Source: SLST01 sp964458555 (lineage in GTDB: Bacteria > Spirochaetota > Spirochaetia > DSM-27196 > SLST01). Taken from it: a DNA stretch of 64,000 nucleotides. The notes below the pieces were generated by a model. The model was not told the origin of the DNA, searched no databases, and saw nothing but the letters and a program-made list of their open reading frames with translations. Positions 25,999 to 33,976 of this stretch are shown here, one piece after another; the stretch's first letter is position 1, and every line of letters begins with the position of its first letter. The DNA lies in NCBI GenBank assembly GCA_964458555.1, contig CAYWJH010000004.1, positions 14,625 through 78,624 of the forward strand, in the 5' to 3' direction. The position numbers and the translations under genes are program-made.

Positions 25999-26855
25999 CC
26001 GACCAGCCCGTCCTGCTTGGGATCGTCGCCGTTCTCCTCAACGCCGGCGCGGGGTACGGCGCGTGGCGCCGCGGATCGGTGACCGCCGGCGGCGGGGTGG
26101 CCGGCGCGGTCGTCGGCGCCGTCATCCTCTTCGCCGGCGGGTTCACGTACTGGATCATGCTGATGCTGTTTTTCGTGAGCTCGACCCTCGCGAGTCGTCT
26201 GGGCATCCGGCGAAAAAGACGGCTCGAGCGGATGCACGAGAAGGGCAGCCGCCGCGACGCGGTCCAGGTCTTCGCCAACGGGGCCGTTGCCGCCGTCGCC
26301 GTGGTCGCGCTTCGCACGACCGGAGGGCCGGTGTTCGCGCTCGCGGCGGCGGGCGCCTTTGCGAGCGTGAACGCGGACACGTGGGCGAGCGAGCTGGGGG
26401 TGCTCGCGAGGCGGCCGCCCCGGTCGATCGTGACCTGGCGGGAGCTCGAGCCGGGCACGTCCGGCGGCGTGTCGGTTCCCGGTACCGTCGCGGCCGCTGC
26501 CGGGTCGCTGGCGATCGCGGTGTGGTTCGCGCTTTCGGTGGGCTTCGCGGGTGAGCCGATGGAGGGCGCCGGGGGCGCGTTGCTCGCTCCCGCGACGATC
26601 GGGCCGGCCGCGGCGCTTCTCGTCGTCTGGCTCGCCGGGTTCGTCGGGACGACCGCGGACAGCGTGCTCGGCGCGACGGTGCAAGCGCTCTACCGCGACG
26701 AAAGCGGCGCGATCACCGAGCGCCGGCGCGGACCCGATGGCCCCAACGAACGCGCGCGGGGGATCCCGTTCGTGACGAACGACGTCGTGAACGCGGTGAG
26801 CTCGATCGTCGCGGCGGTTGCTGCGGGGTACGGGGGCAGCGTGCTGGGCGCGTAG
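25995..26855 (+). CDS. DUF92 membrane protein (VTE6-like prenyl-phosphate kinase)
   Basis: A 286-residue integral membrane protein of DUF92. The conserved features are RRDAVQVFANGAVAAVAVVA, SVNADTWASELGVLARRPPR with GTSGGVSVPGT, and FVGTTADSVLGATVQALY followed by VTNDVVNAVSS. The plant DUF92 member VTE6 is phytyl-phosphate kinase. ATG overlaps the upstream stop (ATGA). It could supply prenyl diphosphate to quinone synthesis, which would fit the electron-transfer cluster just upstream. Confidence 0.85.
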   Translation: MTDQPVLLGIVAVLLNAGAGYGAWRRGSVTAGGGVAGAVVGAVILFAGGFTYWIMLMLFFVSSTLASRLGIRRKRRLERMHEKGSRRDAVQVFANGAVAAVAVVALRTTGGPVFALAAAGAFASVNADTWASELGVLARRPPRSIVTWRELEPGTSGGVSVPGTVAAAAGSLAIAVWFALSVGFAGEPMEGAGGALLAPATIGPAAALLVVWLAGFVGTTADSVLGATVQALYRDESGAITERRRGPDGPNERARGIPFVTNDVVNAVSSIVAAVAAGYGGSVLGA

Positions 26856-26889
26856 GGCGCCTGAGGGCCGTGCCAGGCCGCCGACCCGC

Positions 26890-28182
26890 TCAGCTGCGCG
26901 CGCCGCGGCTGCCCGGCTCCTTCAGCCGGACGAACCGGACCTGGTTGCGGCCGTTCTCCTTGGCGATATAGAGCGCCTTGTCGGCGGCGTGCACGATGCG
27001 CGTCAGCGCGTGCCGCGGCGAGCGGCGCTCGGAGATACCCATGGATACCGTCACGCCGATCCGCTTGCTGCCGAACGACGTTTCCATCTCTTCGATCGAG
27101 GCGCGCAACCGCTTCGCGAGCGGCACGACATCGCGGCCGGCCCGCCCCGGGAAGAAGACGATCAGCTCCTCACCGCCGTAGCGGCAGACCACGCCCTCGG
27201 GGATGACCGCCTTCTGGATCGCCTGCGCGACCGCGAAGAGAATGCGATCGCCCGCCTGATGACCGTACGTGTCGTTCACCTGCTTGAAGTGGTCTATGTC
27301 GATCATCATCACCGCGAAGGGCGGGCGGGTCGGCACGCTCGACTGCTCGGCGAGGATCTGGTTGCAGTACTCACGGTTGTAGATCTGCAGCAGCGGGTCG
27401 TATGAGACGCGGTGCTCCATGCGGGCGAGCAGGTGGGCGATGATCGCCGCGATCAGGAAGAGCGGCGCGGCCGTGGCGAAGAGCAGCATCACCACGTGCG
27501 GCGAGGTCGCGCTGTACCCGACGAAATCGAGCGCCGGCGGCAGCACCCACGAGCCGCCGGCGAGCACTGCGAGCCCCACGAACGCTCCGCGGAGATAGAA
27601 GCTCTGGGGACGCATGAGCGCGTTGATGACGAGCACCCCCACCGTGAGCGTCGCAGCGACGAGGACCGGGACCGAGACGAGACGTTCGGGCTCGAGCACC
27701 GCGAGAACGCCAACGGTCGCGGGGAAGAACCTGACTACCGCCAGAAGCACCACCTGCGCCGCGACGAGGATCCAGGTCGCGAGGCGTGTCGTGCGATAGG
27801 TGGGAAACGGCGGGACAAAGGTGTACGCGTAGGTGAGCCCGAGCGCGAGCGCGTAGACGAGGCGAGCGTAGCCGTCGGGCGGGTCGGGCACGAAGTCCGC
27901 ATAGTAGCCACCGAAGCCGATGAAGAGCGCGAGGAGAACGCTGTGCAACCCCACCGAGTACCCGGCGAGGTAGACGCGAAGATTCTGCACGCGAGGGTAC
28001 GAGACGTGCCCGGCGAAGAGCGCGAGAGTGCCAAGCGCAAGCGCCGCCGACGGCAGGATCGTCCGCGTCAGCGCAACCGGAGGCAGCGGACCGGCGGCAA
28101 CCGCGGCCGCCGCGATGCCGCCGAGGAGCGCCAGCGCCACGACGAGCAGCAAGCTTCCCCATCGGGCAGACCGGACGATCAT
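26890..28182 (-). CDS. Membrane diguanylate cyclase (GGEEL variant)
   Basis: About 430 residues from ATG 28182, which overlaps the thyX stop (ATGA); a longer start exists but would overlap more. Residues 1-240 contain seven to eight TM helices of no recognised sensor family. About 265-425 is a GGDEF domain with DIDHFKQVNDTYGHQAGD and CRYGGEELIVFFPG, the final Phe being replaced by Leu. This position tolerates variation, so activity is likely. No RxxD inhibition site is visible before the signature. It is co-transcribed with thyX. Confidence 0.9.
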   Translation of the reverse strand: MIVRSARWGSLLLVVALALLGGIAAAAVAAGPLPPVALTRTILPSAALALGTLALFAGHVSYPRVQNLRVYLAGYSVGLHSVLLALFIGFGGYYADFVPDPPDGYARLVYALALGLTYAYTFVPPFPTYRTTRLATWILVAAQVVLLAVVRFFPATVGVLAVLEPERLVSVPVLVAATLTVGVLVINALMRPQSFYLRGAFVGLAVLAGGSWVLPPALDFVGYSATSPHVVMLLFATAAPLFLIAAIIAHLLARMEHRVSYDPLLQIYNREYCNQILAEQSSVPTRPPFAVMMIDIDHFKQVNDTYGHQAGDRILFAVAQAIQKAVIPEGVVCRYGGEELIVFFPGRAGRDVVPLAKRLRASIEEMETSFGSKRIGVTVSMGISERRSPRHALTRIVHAADKALYIAKENGRNQVRFVRLKEPGSRGARS

Positions 28183-29090
28183 AGCTGACCGCCGCCCCAC
28201 AGCTTCGCTACGAAGCGGTCGGCGGCCCTGCCGGTAATCCCGGCCGCCTCGGCCGCGGTACGCGCCCGCGTTTCGAGGTCACCTGCAGCGGCCCCGGCAT
28301 CTGCGGTCTCGCTCGCCGGCGCGCCCGCGCTCAGCATCGTCTGCAGCGCATCGAGCTCGTCGCGCGAGAACCGGACCCCGGCGAGCATGTGTCGCCCGAA
28401 CGACGCGCACGCAGCCGGACACACCTTTTTCGCGATTTCGAACATCTGCGTCGCGTAGAGGCGGATCTCCTTCTGGGCGTGCGCGTCCATGCGCAGCTTC
28501 AGAAAGCGAAAGAGATTGTGGAGGTCGATCTGCCAGTACCACTCGGTGTAGAGACTCAGGGGCAGGTTGATGCGCGCGAGCTCCCGGGCGATCCCGTCGT
28601 CGAGGAGCTTCGTGTAGGAGGCGTAGGCGTCGGCCTGGCCCGCGCGCACGAGCGCCTGAACGCGCGCCTCCTCGTCGGACGACAGCCGCTCCTCGGATCG
28701 GCCCTGCTTGTTGTCGGCGCTCTGGACCGCGATGTCTTCGCCCGAAGGCACGTAGAACTCGTCCTTCATGACGCTGTAGCGGCCGCTGATCTCGTTGAGT
28801 CGCGCCATCCGGTGGCGGACCCACTGCCGCGCGACGAAGATGGGCATCTTCGCGTGAAAGGTCAGCACGACCTGCTCGAACGGCGAGGTGTGCTCGTTGC
28901 GCAGGAGGTAATCGATGAGCGCCGCGTCCTTGCGGTAGCTCTTCGTGCCCTCGCCGTAGGATACGCGCGCCGACTGGACGATCCGCTGGTCGCCACCGAG
29001 GTAATCGACGAGCCGCACGAACCCCTTGTCGAGGACCGGGAACTCGCGGTCGAGAATCTCTTCTGCTTCGGGAACGACGACGTGTGCCAT
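28179..29090 (-). CDS. thyX: FAD-dependent thymidylate synthase
   Basis: A 303-residue ThyX that makes dTMP from dUMP using methylene-THF, NADPH and FAD. The ThyX motif RHRX7S is intact (VRHRMARLNEISGRYSV), although the S usually found three after RHR is Arg. NEHTSPFEQVVLTFHAKMP supplies FAD/dUMP contacts, and NLFRFLKLRMDAHAQKEIR the other half. I chose ATG 29090 because GGAGG sits 4 nt upstream; the open frame continues further without support. The C-terminal 40 residues are Ala-rich and beyond the usual core. Confidence 0.94.
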   Translation of the reverse strand: MAHVVVPEAEEILDREFPVLDKGFVRLVDYLGGDQRIVQSARVSYGEGTKSYRKDAALIDYLLRNEHTSPFEQVVLTFHAKMPIFVARQWVRHRMARLNEISGRYSVMKDEFYVPSGEDIAVQSADNKQGRSEERLSSDEEARVQALVRAGQADAYASYTKLLDDGIARELARINLPLSLYTEWYWQIDLHNLFRFLKLRMDAHAQKEIRLYATQMFEIAKKVCPAACASFGRHMLAGVRFSRDELDALQTMLSAGAPASETADAGAAAGDLETRARTAAEAAGITGRAADRFVAKLWGGGQL

Positions 29091-29181
29091 GAGCCTCCAC
29101 GCATTATCCGCGGGCCGGCGCCGGCTGTAAAGAAGCTGCGGCTCTGGCCCAACCCGCGGCGCTTCACTACCTTCTTCGCGT

Positions 29182-30348
29182 ATGATCGATCGGCTCCGAC
29201 GCGCACTCGCAGTCATCACCCTTGTCGTGGCCACCGCCGGACCGATCGCAGCCCAGGAGGAACTCGTCACGGTCTTCAGCGAATCACGGGACGACCGGTC
29301 GGTCGTGCTGCGGGCGAGCAGCACGCACATCGTTCCGGTCTATCTGACGGTCGACCTTCCCCGACTCATCAACATGCAACCCGACGCCGAGCTCCCCTAC
29401 GGTGTCCAGCTCGATCCGGGTTCCCAGGGGGTCAAGCTGTTCACGCTGAGCCCAACCGCGCGGCAGGGACGGATCGGCTACAGCGTCTCCTACAGCTACG
29501 CCCGGGGCAACCCGGAAACCGCGAAGCACGACGACGATTTCCGCTACGTCGTTCCGTTCGCGCACGGCGAGAAGCGCAGGCTCTCGCAGGGGTTCGGGGG
29601 CCGATTCTCGCACTACGGAGAGAACGAGTACGCGATCGACTTCGAGATGCCGGGGGGAACGCCGGTGTTCGCCGCGCGCGGCGGCGTCGTGGCGGAGGTG
29701 AAGGAAGACTCGCGTGTTGGCGGGACGAGCGCAAGCTACGGTGACGACGCAAATTACATCCTCGTCATGCACGAAGACGGCAGCTTCGCCAACTACGCGC
29801 ATCTGCGGTACGGCGGGGCGGAAGTCGCGCCCGGTGACCGCGTGAGCGAAGGGCAGCTCGTCGGCTACAGCGGCAATACGGGACGCTCCTCGGGCCCGCA
29901 CCTCCACTTCGACGTGCGCATCCCCACCCGCGAGGGCCGAATGCAGTCGATTCCCTTCCTCCTCCGCGGACCGGACGGGCAGGCGCTCGCCCCGGAGGAA
30001 GGCCGATTCTACTACGCCTACCACCCCGGCGGACCCGAGTTCCGCGCGGAGTTCGGGCGCGACATCGTCGCCTCCGACTTCGCCGGCTACGCCGAGCCGT
30101 TCACCGCGCGCGAGGACGTCGACGCGCGCGTCGAACAGGTCGACTTGACCTTCGTCCTCTTCGTCCAGAACGGCTACGACCGCGAGGTGGAGGTGGAGAT
30201 CTCGCTCGACCTCCGCGGGCTCCGTTCGGACAACGGCCGGCGGATCACACGGACGGTACCGCCGCAGACCGAGCTCTTCCTCACCATCCTCCGCCCCATC
30301 GACGGCGCCTCGGGCATCCAGTACGGGTACAGCCTCAGGGCGCGGTAG
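29182..30348 (+). CDS. M23 (LytM-type) secreted peptidase
   Basis: A 388-residue exported zinc endopeptidase probably acting on peptidoglycan. Signal peptide MIDRLRRALAVITLVVATAG to AAQEE. An N-terminal beta-rich region (about 25-125) precedes the M23 core with FSHYGENEYAIDFEMP (Zn ligands), NYAHLRYG and SGPHLHFDVR. About 85 C-terminal residues form an extra beta domain (VEQVDLTFVLFVQNGYDREV). The essential His/Asp residues are present, so it is probably active. Confidence 0.92.
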   Translation: MIDRLRRALAVITLVVATAGPIAAQEELVTVFSESRDDRSVVLRASSTHIVPVYLTVDLPRLINMQPDAELPYGVQLDPGSQGVKLFTLSPTARQGRIGYSVSYSYARGNPETAKHDDDFRYVVPFAHGEKRRLSQGFGGRFSHYGENEYAIDFEMPGGTPVFAARGGVVAEVKEDSRVGGTSASYGDDANYILVMHEDGSFANYAHLRYGGAEVAPGDRVSEGQLVGYSGNTGRSSGPHLHFDVRIPTREGRMQSIPFLLRGPDGQALAPEEGRFYYAYHPGGPEFRAEFGRDIVASDFAGYAEPFTAREDVDARVEQVDLTFVLFVQNGYDREVEVEISLDLRGLRSDNGRRITRTVPPQTELFLTILRPIDGASGIQYGYSLRAR

Positions 30349-30376
30349 CGGTCGGCCGGGCTCGCGCGGAAGTGCG

Positions 30377-30952
30377 CTACACGAAGAGCGCGAAGAACGT
30401 CACAGCGGCGGTGACGACGGCAAGCCCGATGACCATTGTCCACTGCAGCGCGGCGAAGCGCTTGTCGGAGTGCGCCTGTGCGTCGCCAAAGCGTCTGTCC
30501 ATGGACGTCAGCATCTCCTCGAAGCGCGTGTCCGTGGACGCCCGGGCGTCGTCGAAGCGCCTGTCCATGGCCTCGAAGCGCTTGTCGAACGACGTCTGCA
30601 TGTCCTCGAAGCGCCTGTCCATAGCCTCGAAGCGCTTGTCGAACGACGTCTGCATGTCCTCGAACCGCTTGTCCACGGCCTCGAAGCGCTTCTCCATCAG
30701 GGCCAGCACCTCCTCGAACCGCCGGTCAACCGCCTCAAACCGCCGATCGACGGCGTCGAAACGGGTTGCCATCAGTTCGCGCTGTGCCCTGAGCTCCTCT
30801 TCAACACGAACCATGCGCTCGAGCAGTTGCGTGTCGATTTCGGTCGACCGCGGCGGGATCATCTCCAGAACGGTGTCCCTCAGCCACGGCTTCACGTAGT
30901 CGGCGATTCGTCTGACGTCCTCTGCTCCCAGCGCCATACTCGGGTCTCCCAT
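30377..30952 (-). CDS. Coiled-coil protein with C-terminal membrane anchor
   Basis: 191 residues from ATG 30952, preceded by GGAGGT; a GTG at 30967 is possible. Residues about 50-165 are a continuous coiled coil built from repeats of the type RFEAMDRRFEDMQTSFDK (18 residues), with Phe/Met-Asp at core positions. The C-terminus (MVIGLAVVTAAVTFFALFV) is a single TM. The architecture resembles DUF1640-like tail-anchored coiled-coil proteins. Function unknown. Confidence 0.8.
   Translation of the reverse strand: MGDPSMALGAEDVRRIADYVKPWLRDTVLEMIPPRSTEIDTQLLERMVRVEEELRAQRELMATRFDAVDRRFEAVDRRFEEVLALMEKRFEAVDKRFEDMQTSFDKRFEAMDRRFEDMQTSFDKRFEAMDRRFDDARASTDTRFEEMLTSMDRRFGDAQAHSDKRFAALQWTMVIGLAVVTAAVTFFALFV
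30554..30661 (-). repeat. Tandem 54-bp repeat inside the coiled-coil gene
   Basis: Two nearly identical 54-bp copies (30554-30607 and 30608-30661, one G/A difference seen in CCATGGCC versus CCATAGCC). A more divergent copy follows. Each encodes 18 residues, so copy-number change keeps the frame and alters coiled-coil length. Confidence 0.85.
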
Positions 30953-30989
30953 CACGGGCACCTCCACTATAGTCCCTACGCGAAGAAAC

Positions 30990-31136
30990 GTGAAGCTGCT
31001 TCACAAGCAGATCGAGGACGATGAGGAGAAGAGGCGGGGAACACCATGCCTGCTGTACGGTGATATCCCCGAGCTCCACGTCGGCAGCGCGTATCTGGCC
31101 GGAATTGCGAAGAGTCTGTATTTGAACGCTGCGTAG
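30990..31136 (+). CDS. Possible small ORF or gene remnant (48 residues)
   Basis: Frame from GTG 30990 to TAG 31136. The N-terminal part is charged (LLHKQIEDDEEKRRGTP) and the end is LYGDIPELHVGSAYLAG then IAKSLYLNAA. There is no Shine-Dalgarno. It lies in the 200-bp gap before the MNT-HEPN pair, and the MNT promoter overlaps its last codons. It may be the 3' scrap of a displaced gene. Not recognised. Confidence 0.25.
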   Translation: MKLLHKQIEDDEEKRRGTPCLLYGDIPELHVGSAYLAGIAKSLYLNAA

Positions 31137-31150
31137 CTTCCATCTATACT
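31122..31150 (+). promoter_or_regulatory. Promoter of the MNT-HEPN pair (near-leaderless)
   Basis: TTGAAC (31122-31127), 17-nt spacer, TATACT (31145-31150), then nine bases to ATG 31160. No Shine-Dalgarno is visible. Confidence 0.55.
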
Positions 31151-31159
31151 ACATGCATA

Positions 31160-31498
31160 ATGCTTCTGAATCCAGCTTTCACGGAAGAGAAACTCAAAAC
31201 CGCCAGGGAGATGAGTGAGAGGATAGTACAACGTATCGATCCCGAAATCGTTTTGCTTTTCGGTTCGGTTGCCAGAGGATGTGCTCGTGAGTCGAGCGAC
31301 ATCGATCTGCTCATTGTTAGGGAGAGTAATATGACGTTTAAGGAACGCATGAACGTACTCTATTCCGAAATCGACAGATCCGATGACGTTGACTTACTGT
31401 GGTACACGAATACTGAGCTCGAAACGATGAAACCAAAAAGCTCGTTTATCCGCATGGCGCTACGCGAAGGAACGGTACTGTATGAACGAAACCGATAA
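31160..31498 (+). CDS. Minimal nucleotidyltransferase (MNT-type antitoxin candidate)
   Basis: A 112-residue single-domain nucleotidyltransferase. The catalytic signature is exactly GSX10DXD (LFGSVARGCARESSDIDLL), with a third acidic residue in DDVDLLWY. In MNT-HEPN systems this protein AMPylates and neutralises the HEPN ribonuclease. It overlaps the HEPN gene by 17 nt. Base composition is clearly AT-richer than the neighbourhood, suggesting acquisition by transfer. Confidence 0.88.
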   Translation: MLLNPAFTEEKLKTAREMSERIVQRIDPEIVLLFGSVARGCARESSDIDLLIVRESNMTFKERMNVLYSEIDRSDDVDLLWYTNTELETMKPKSSFIRMALREGTVLYERNR

Positions 31499-31925
31499 AA
31501 ACCGGAATGTGGATAGCGAAGCTGTTCGATGGTTGGAACAAGCACGTCAGGACTACAAGAGTGCCGAGGTTCTGCGGGACGGCGAGCGATACTATATGGT
31601 TTGCTTTATTTCGCAGCAGATCGCGGAGAAAGCACTCAAAGCATATCTGTATAGCCGAGGACACGACCTTGTTTTCGGACACTCGGTGGCCAAGCTATGC
31701 GATTCGTGCGTGCCCTATGATCCGAAGTATTCCGAGCTCAAATCGGAAATCAAAAACCTGGATCAATACTACATAGCAGCACGATACCCGAACGGATTAC
31801 CTGAAAGCGTTCCGGCCGAGTTTTTCGATGAAACCGACGCACGCCATGCTTTGGCGATGGCAAAACAGGCACTCGATACGGTGGAAACCGATGTACGTCG
31901 GCCACCGGACGAAAGCCGCAGTTGA
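31482..31925 (+). CDS. HEPN domain protein (toxin candidate)
   Basis: A 147-residue all-helical HEPN (PF05168-like) protein: WLEQARQDYKSAEVL, FISQQIAEKALKAYLYSRGH, and AARYPNGLPE with DARHALAMAKQALDTVE. I do not see a clear RX4-6H ribonuclease motif; the nearest is RGHDLVFGH, so toxicity is uncertain. It is translated in overlap with the MNT gene, the standard two-gene arrangement. Confidence 0.85.
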   Translation: MNETDKNRNVDSEAVRWLEQARQDYKSAEVLRDGERYYMVCFISQQIAEKALKAYLYSRGHDLVFGHSVAKLCDSCVPYDPKYSELKSEIKNLDQYYIAARYPNGLPESVPAEFFDETDARHALAMAKQALDTVETDVRRPPDESRS

Positions 31926-31943
31926 GCGCCGAAAAAAGTGGAG

Positions 31944-32399
31944 TTACCGGACGCTCTGGATCGTGTCAGGAATCGGTTCGCCGAGAATGATCACCCGGAT
32001 GACCCGGTCGAGCGGGTTGGTCTCGCTCGGAACAAAGCCGAACGTGATGGGCACGCCGGACTGCTGCACATCGGTTGTGAGCGTTCCTTCCAGCGTACTC
32101 ACCCCCGGATAGTCGTCCAGCTCATCGCCGGCGCTCAGACCGCTGATCGCGAACGGCTGCTCACCGACCCGGAACACGGTCGTGTCCCAGAAGGTCGCCG
32201 TCACCATGTTATCGTAGTTCGTCGCCGTCGAGCTCCAGTGCGACTGCATCTCCTCGTAATCCCGGGGAGACGCGTTCGCCGTCTCGATGAACGCATTCGC
32301 GCGCTCGGTGTCGTCCATCGCCGTCAACCAACCACAACCGGACAGCACCACGACGGCGGCGGTCAGAACAACACCAAGCAGAATCGTCTTCGTCTTCAT
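31944..32399 (-). CDS. Lipoprotein of unknown function
   Basis: 151 residues with a lipobox (VVVLSGCGWL, lipidated Cys). The mature part contains NYDNMVTATFWDTTVFRV and a repeated-strand region ending VIRVIILGEPIPDTIQSVR. No family recognised. GGAGG lies about 5 nt before the ATG. It lies 10 nt downstream of the FecR gene, likely the same operon. Confidence 0.75.
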   Translation of the reverse strand: MKTKTILLGVVLTAAVVVLSGCGWLTAMDDTERANAFIETANASPRDYEEMQSHWSSTATNYDNMVTATFWDTTVFRVGEQPFAISGLSAGDELDDYPGVSTLEGTLTTDVQQSGVPITFGFVPSETNPLDRVIRVIILGEPIPDTIQSVR

Positions 32400-32409
32400 A
32401 GGGCCTCCA

Positions 32410-33426
32410 TCACAGATCGGCGGCGACGAGGTAGGACGTCACCGTGGCTTCATACTCGGAACGCAATGCGGCGAGCTCCTCGCGGAACTCCTGCAGTACC
32501 GGCGCGTCCGGTTCGAGGAAGTACGCGGCCTCCATCTCTGCCGCGAGCCTCGACACGACGTACTGATCCAAGGATAGCGCAGAAAGCACGATGAATCTCA
32601 GATCGACGAAGGCGGCGCGGGCCTCGCGGCGCAGGGGCATGACGGTCTCCGCGAAATACTCTTCCCGTGCTTCCTGACCGTCCTCCTCTCCGATCTCGTT
32701 CATTCGCTCGGTCTCCGCCTCGGAGCGCCCGAGCAACCCCTCCACCGCCGGCCCCCGCCGTTTGATCTCGGCGATGATGTCGCGCATCTCGGCGGCGACG
32801 CCGCGAAGCGCGGGAAGCGGGGCGTCGAGGAAGCCGTCGACGAGGCCGGCGTTCCAGACGCCGTAGTCGATGGGCTGCTCGAGGAAGGCGAAGACGTTGC
32901 TCGGTCCGCGGCCGGGGGTGACCTCGACGCCCTCTTCGGGGCCGAGCGTGACGCTCTCTTCGCCCTCGCCTATCTCGACGAGGCCTTCGATGACCTCGAA
33001 CCGCGTGGTGCCGTCGCTGCCGGCGTAGACGACGACCTCGGTGCCGCGCACGCCGGCGGCGGCGGTCGTGGAGCCGATCTGCGGCTCGTTGCCGAGCACG
33101 GCGTTGAACTTGAACGCGAAGGATCCAACGGCGGTCGACAGGCGCGAGGTCTGCTCGCCGTCCGGGCGGGTACTCGAGCCGATGAGGAAGACGGTGTCCG
33201 GCCGGACGGTCACCAGACCACCGGCGGCGAGCTCGAGCTCGGCCTCCGCCCCGCGGCCGGTGACGACGCGGTCGCCGGCCTGAAGCTCGTCGCCGAAGTC
33301 GGCGGGATAGGTGGCCCCGGACTCCTTGCGGATATCTACGATCCCGTCGAGATAGGTAACCGTCGCGTCCTGCGCGAAGAGGCTCGCGGCGAGGAGAAAG
33401 AGCAAAATCGGCATCAGGCGCTTCAT
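32410..33426 (-). CDS. Secreted FecR-domain protein
   Basis: 338 residues. Signal peptide MKRLMPILLFLLAASLFA then QDATVTYLDG. The FecR domain spans about residues 20-170: GDELQAGDRVVTGRGAEAEL, RPDTVFLIG, AAAGVRGTEVVVYAG, VIEGLVEIGEGEES. A charged helical C-terminus (about 195-335) follows. The architecture is that of spirochaetal secreted FecR proteins rather than sigma-factor regulators, because there is no inner-membrane helix or anti-sigma region. It overlaps the upstream lipoprotein by ATGA. Confidence 0.88.
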   Translation of the reverse strand: MKRLMPILLFLLAASLFAQDATVTYLDGIVDIRKESGATYPADFGDELQAGDRVVTGRGAEAELELAAGGLVTVRPDTVFLIGSSTRPDGEQTSRLSTAVGSFAFKFNAVLGNEPQIGSTTAAAGVRGTEVVVYAGSDGTTRFEVIEGLVEIGEGEESVTLGPEEGVEVTPGRGPSNVFAFLEQPIDYGVWNAGLVDGFLDAPLPALRGVAAEMRDIIAEIKRRGPAVEGLLGRSEAETERMNEIGEEDGQEAREEYFAETVMPLRREARAAFVDLRFIVLSALSLDQYVVSRLAAEMEAAYFLEPDAPVLQEFREELAALRSEYEATVTSYLVAADL

Positions 33427-33860
33427 CGGTGCCCCCTCTTCAGACCCAGCAGGAGCGGAAGCCTGTCAGCCTCGCCTCCCACGATGAGCGACACGCGCCC
33501 CGCGGTGCTATCTACGGTGACGATACGGGCGTCGTCGGGGAGTCGGTCGTAGAAGACCCCCACGTCGAACCGCGCGGCAGCCGGCGGCGCGATGGCGACC
33601 GTCGACGCGCCGATCTGCGGCGTCAGCACGAGCCCGGCGGCCTTCACGCGCGCGAGCACGGCCTCGACATCGGACTCTGCGTAGAGCACCTGGTCGTCGA
33701 AGAGGAAGGGAACGCCGGTGTTCGCCACGAGCTCGCCGGCCGGGAGCGTGTTGAACCGGTCGACCAGCTCGAGCACGCGGTCGTCGCGCTGCGACGGCGC
33801 GGTGGCGCACGCGCCGATCAGGAGCACCGCGAGGGCGGCGCCAATCACTCGCATCTTCAT
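33423..33860 (-). CDS. Lipoprotein of unknown function
   Basis: 145 residues, lipobox LLIGACATAPSQ. The mature domain is about 120 residues with VLELVDRFNTLPAGELVANT and a C-terminal TAGRVSLIVGGEADRLPLLL. It is the first gene of a three-gene secreted-protein operon with FecR and another lipoprotein (ATGA overlap with FecR). Function not recognised. Confidence 0.75.
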   Translation of the reverse strand: MKMRVIGAALAVLLIGACATAPSQRDDRVLELVDRFNTLPAGELVANTGVPFLFDDQVLYAESDVEAVLARVKAAGLVLTPQIGASTVAIAPPAAARFDVGVFYDRLPDDARIVTVDSTAGRVSLIVGGEADRLPLLLGLKRGHR

Positions 33861-33976
33861 CAGGACCCCCGACTAAGGGTATGCCGCCGGCGGGGCTTTT
33901 TCAACTGGAATCGTGCGGTACACGCCGGGAGCGCGCGCGGGTTCTCGCGGACACTCCATTGTGGTAGCTTCCGCCC

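Noticed and set aside
30554..30700. CRISPR-like direct repeats
   Set aside because: Repeats are contiguous with no spacers and encode an in-frame coiled coil.
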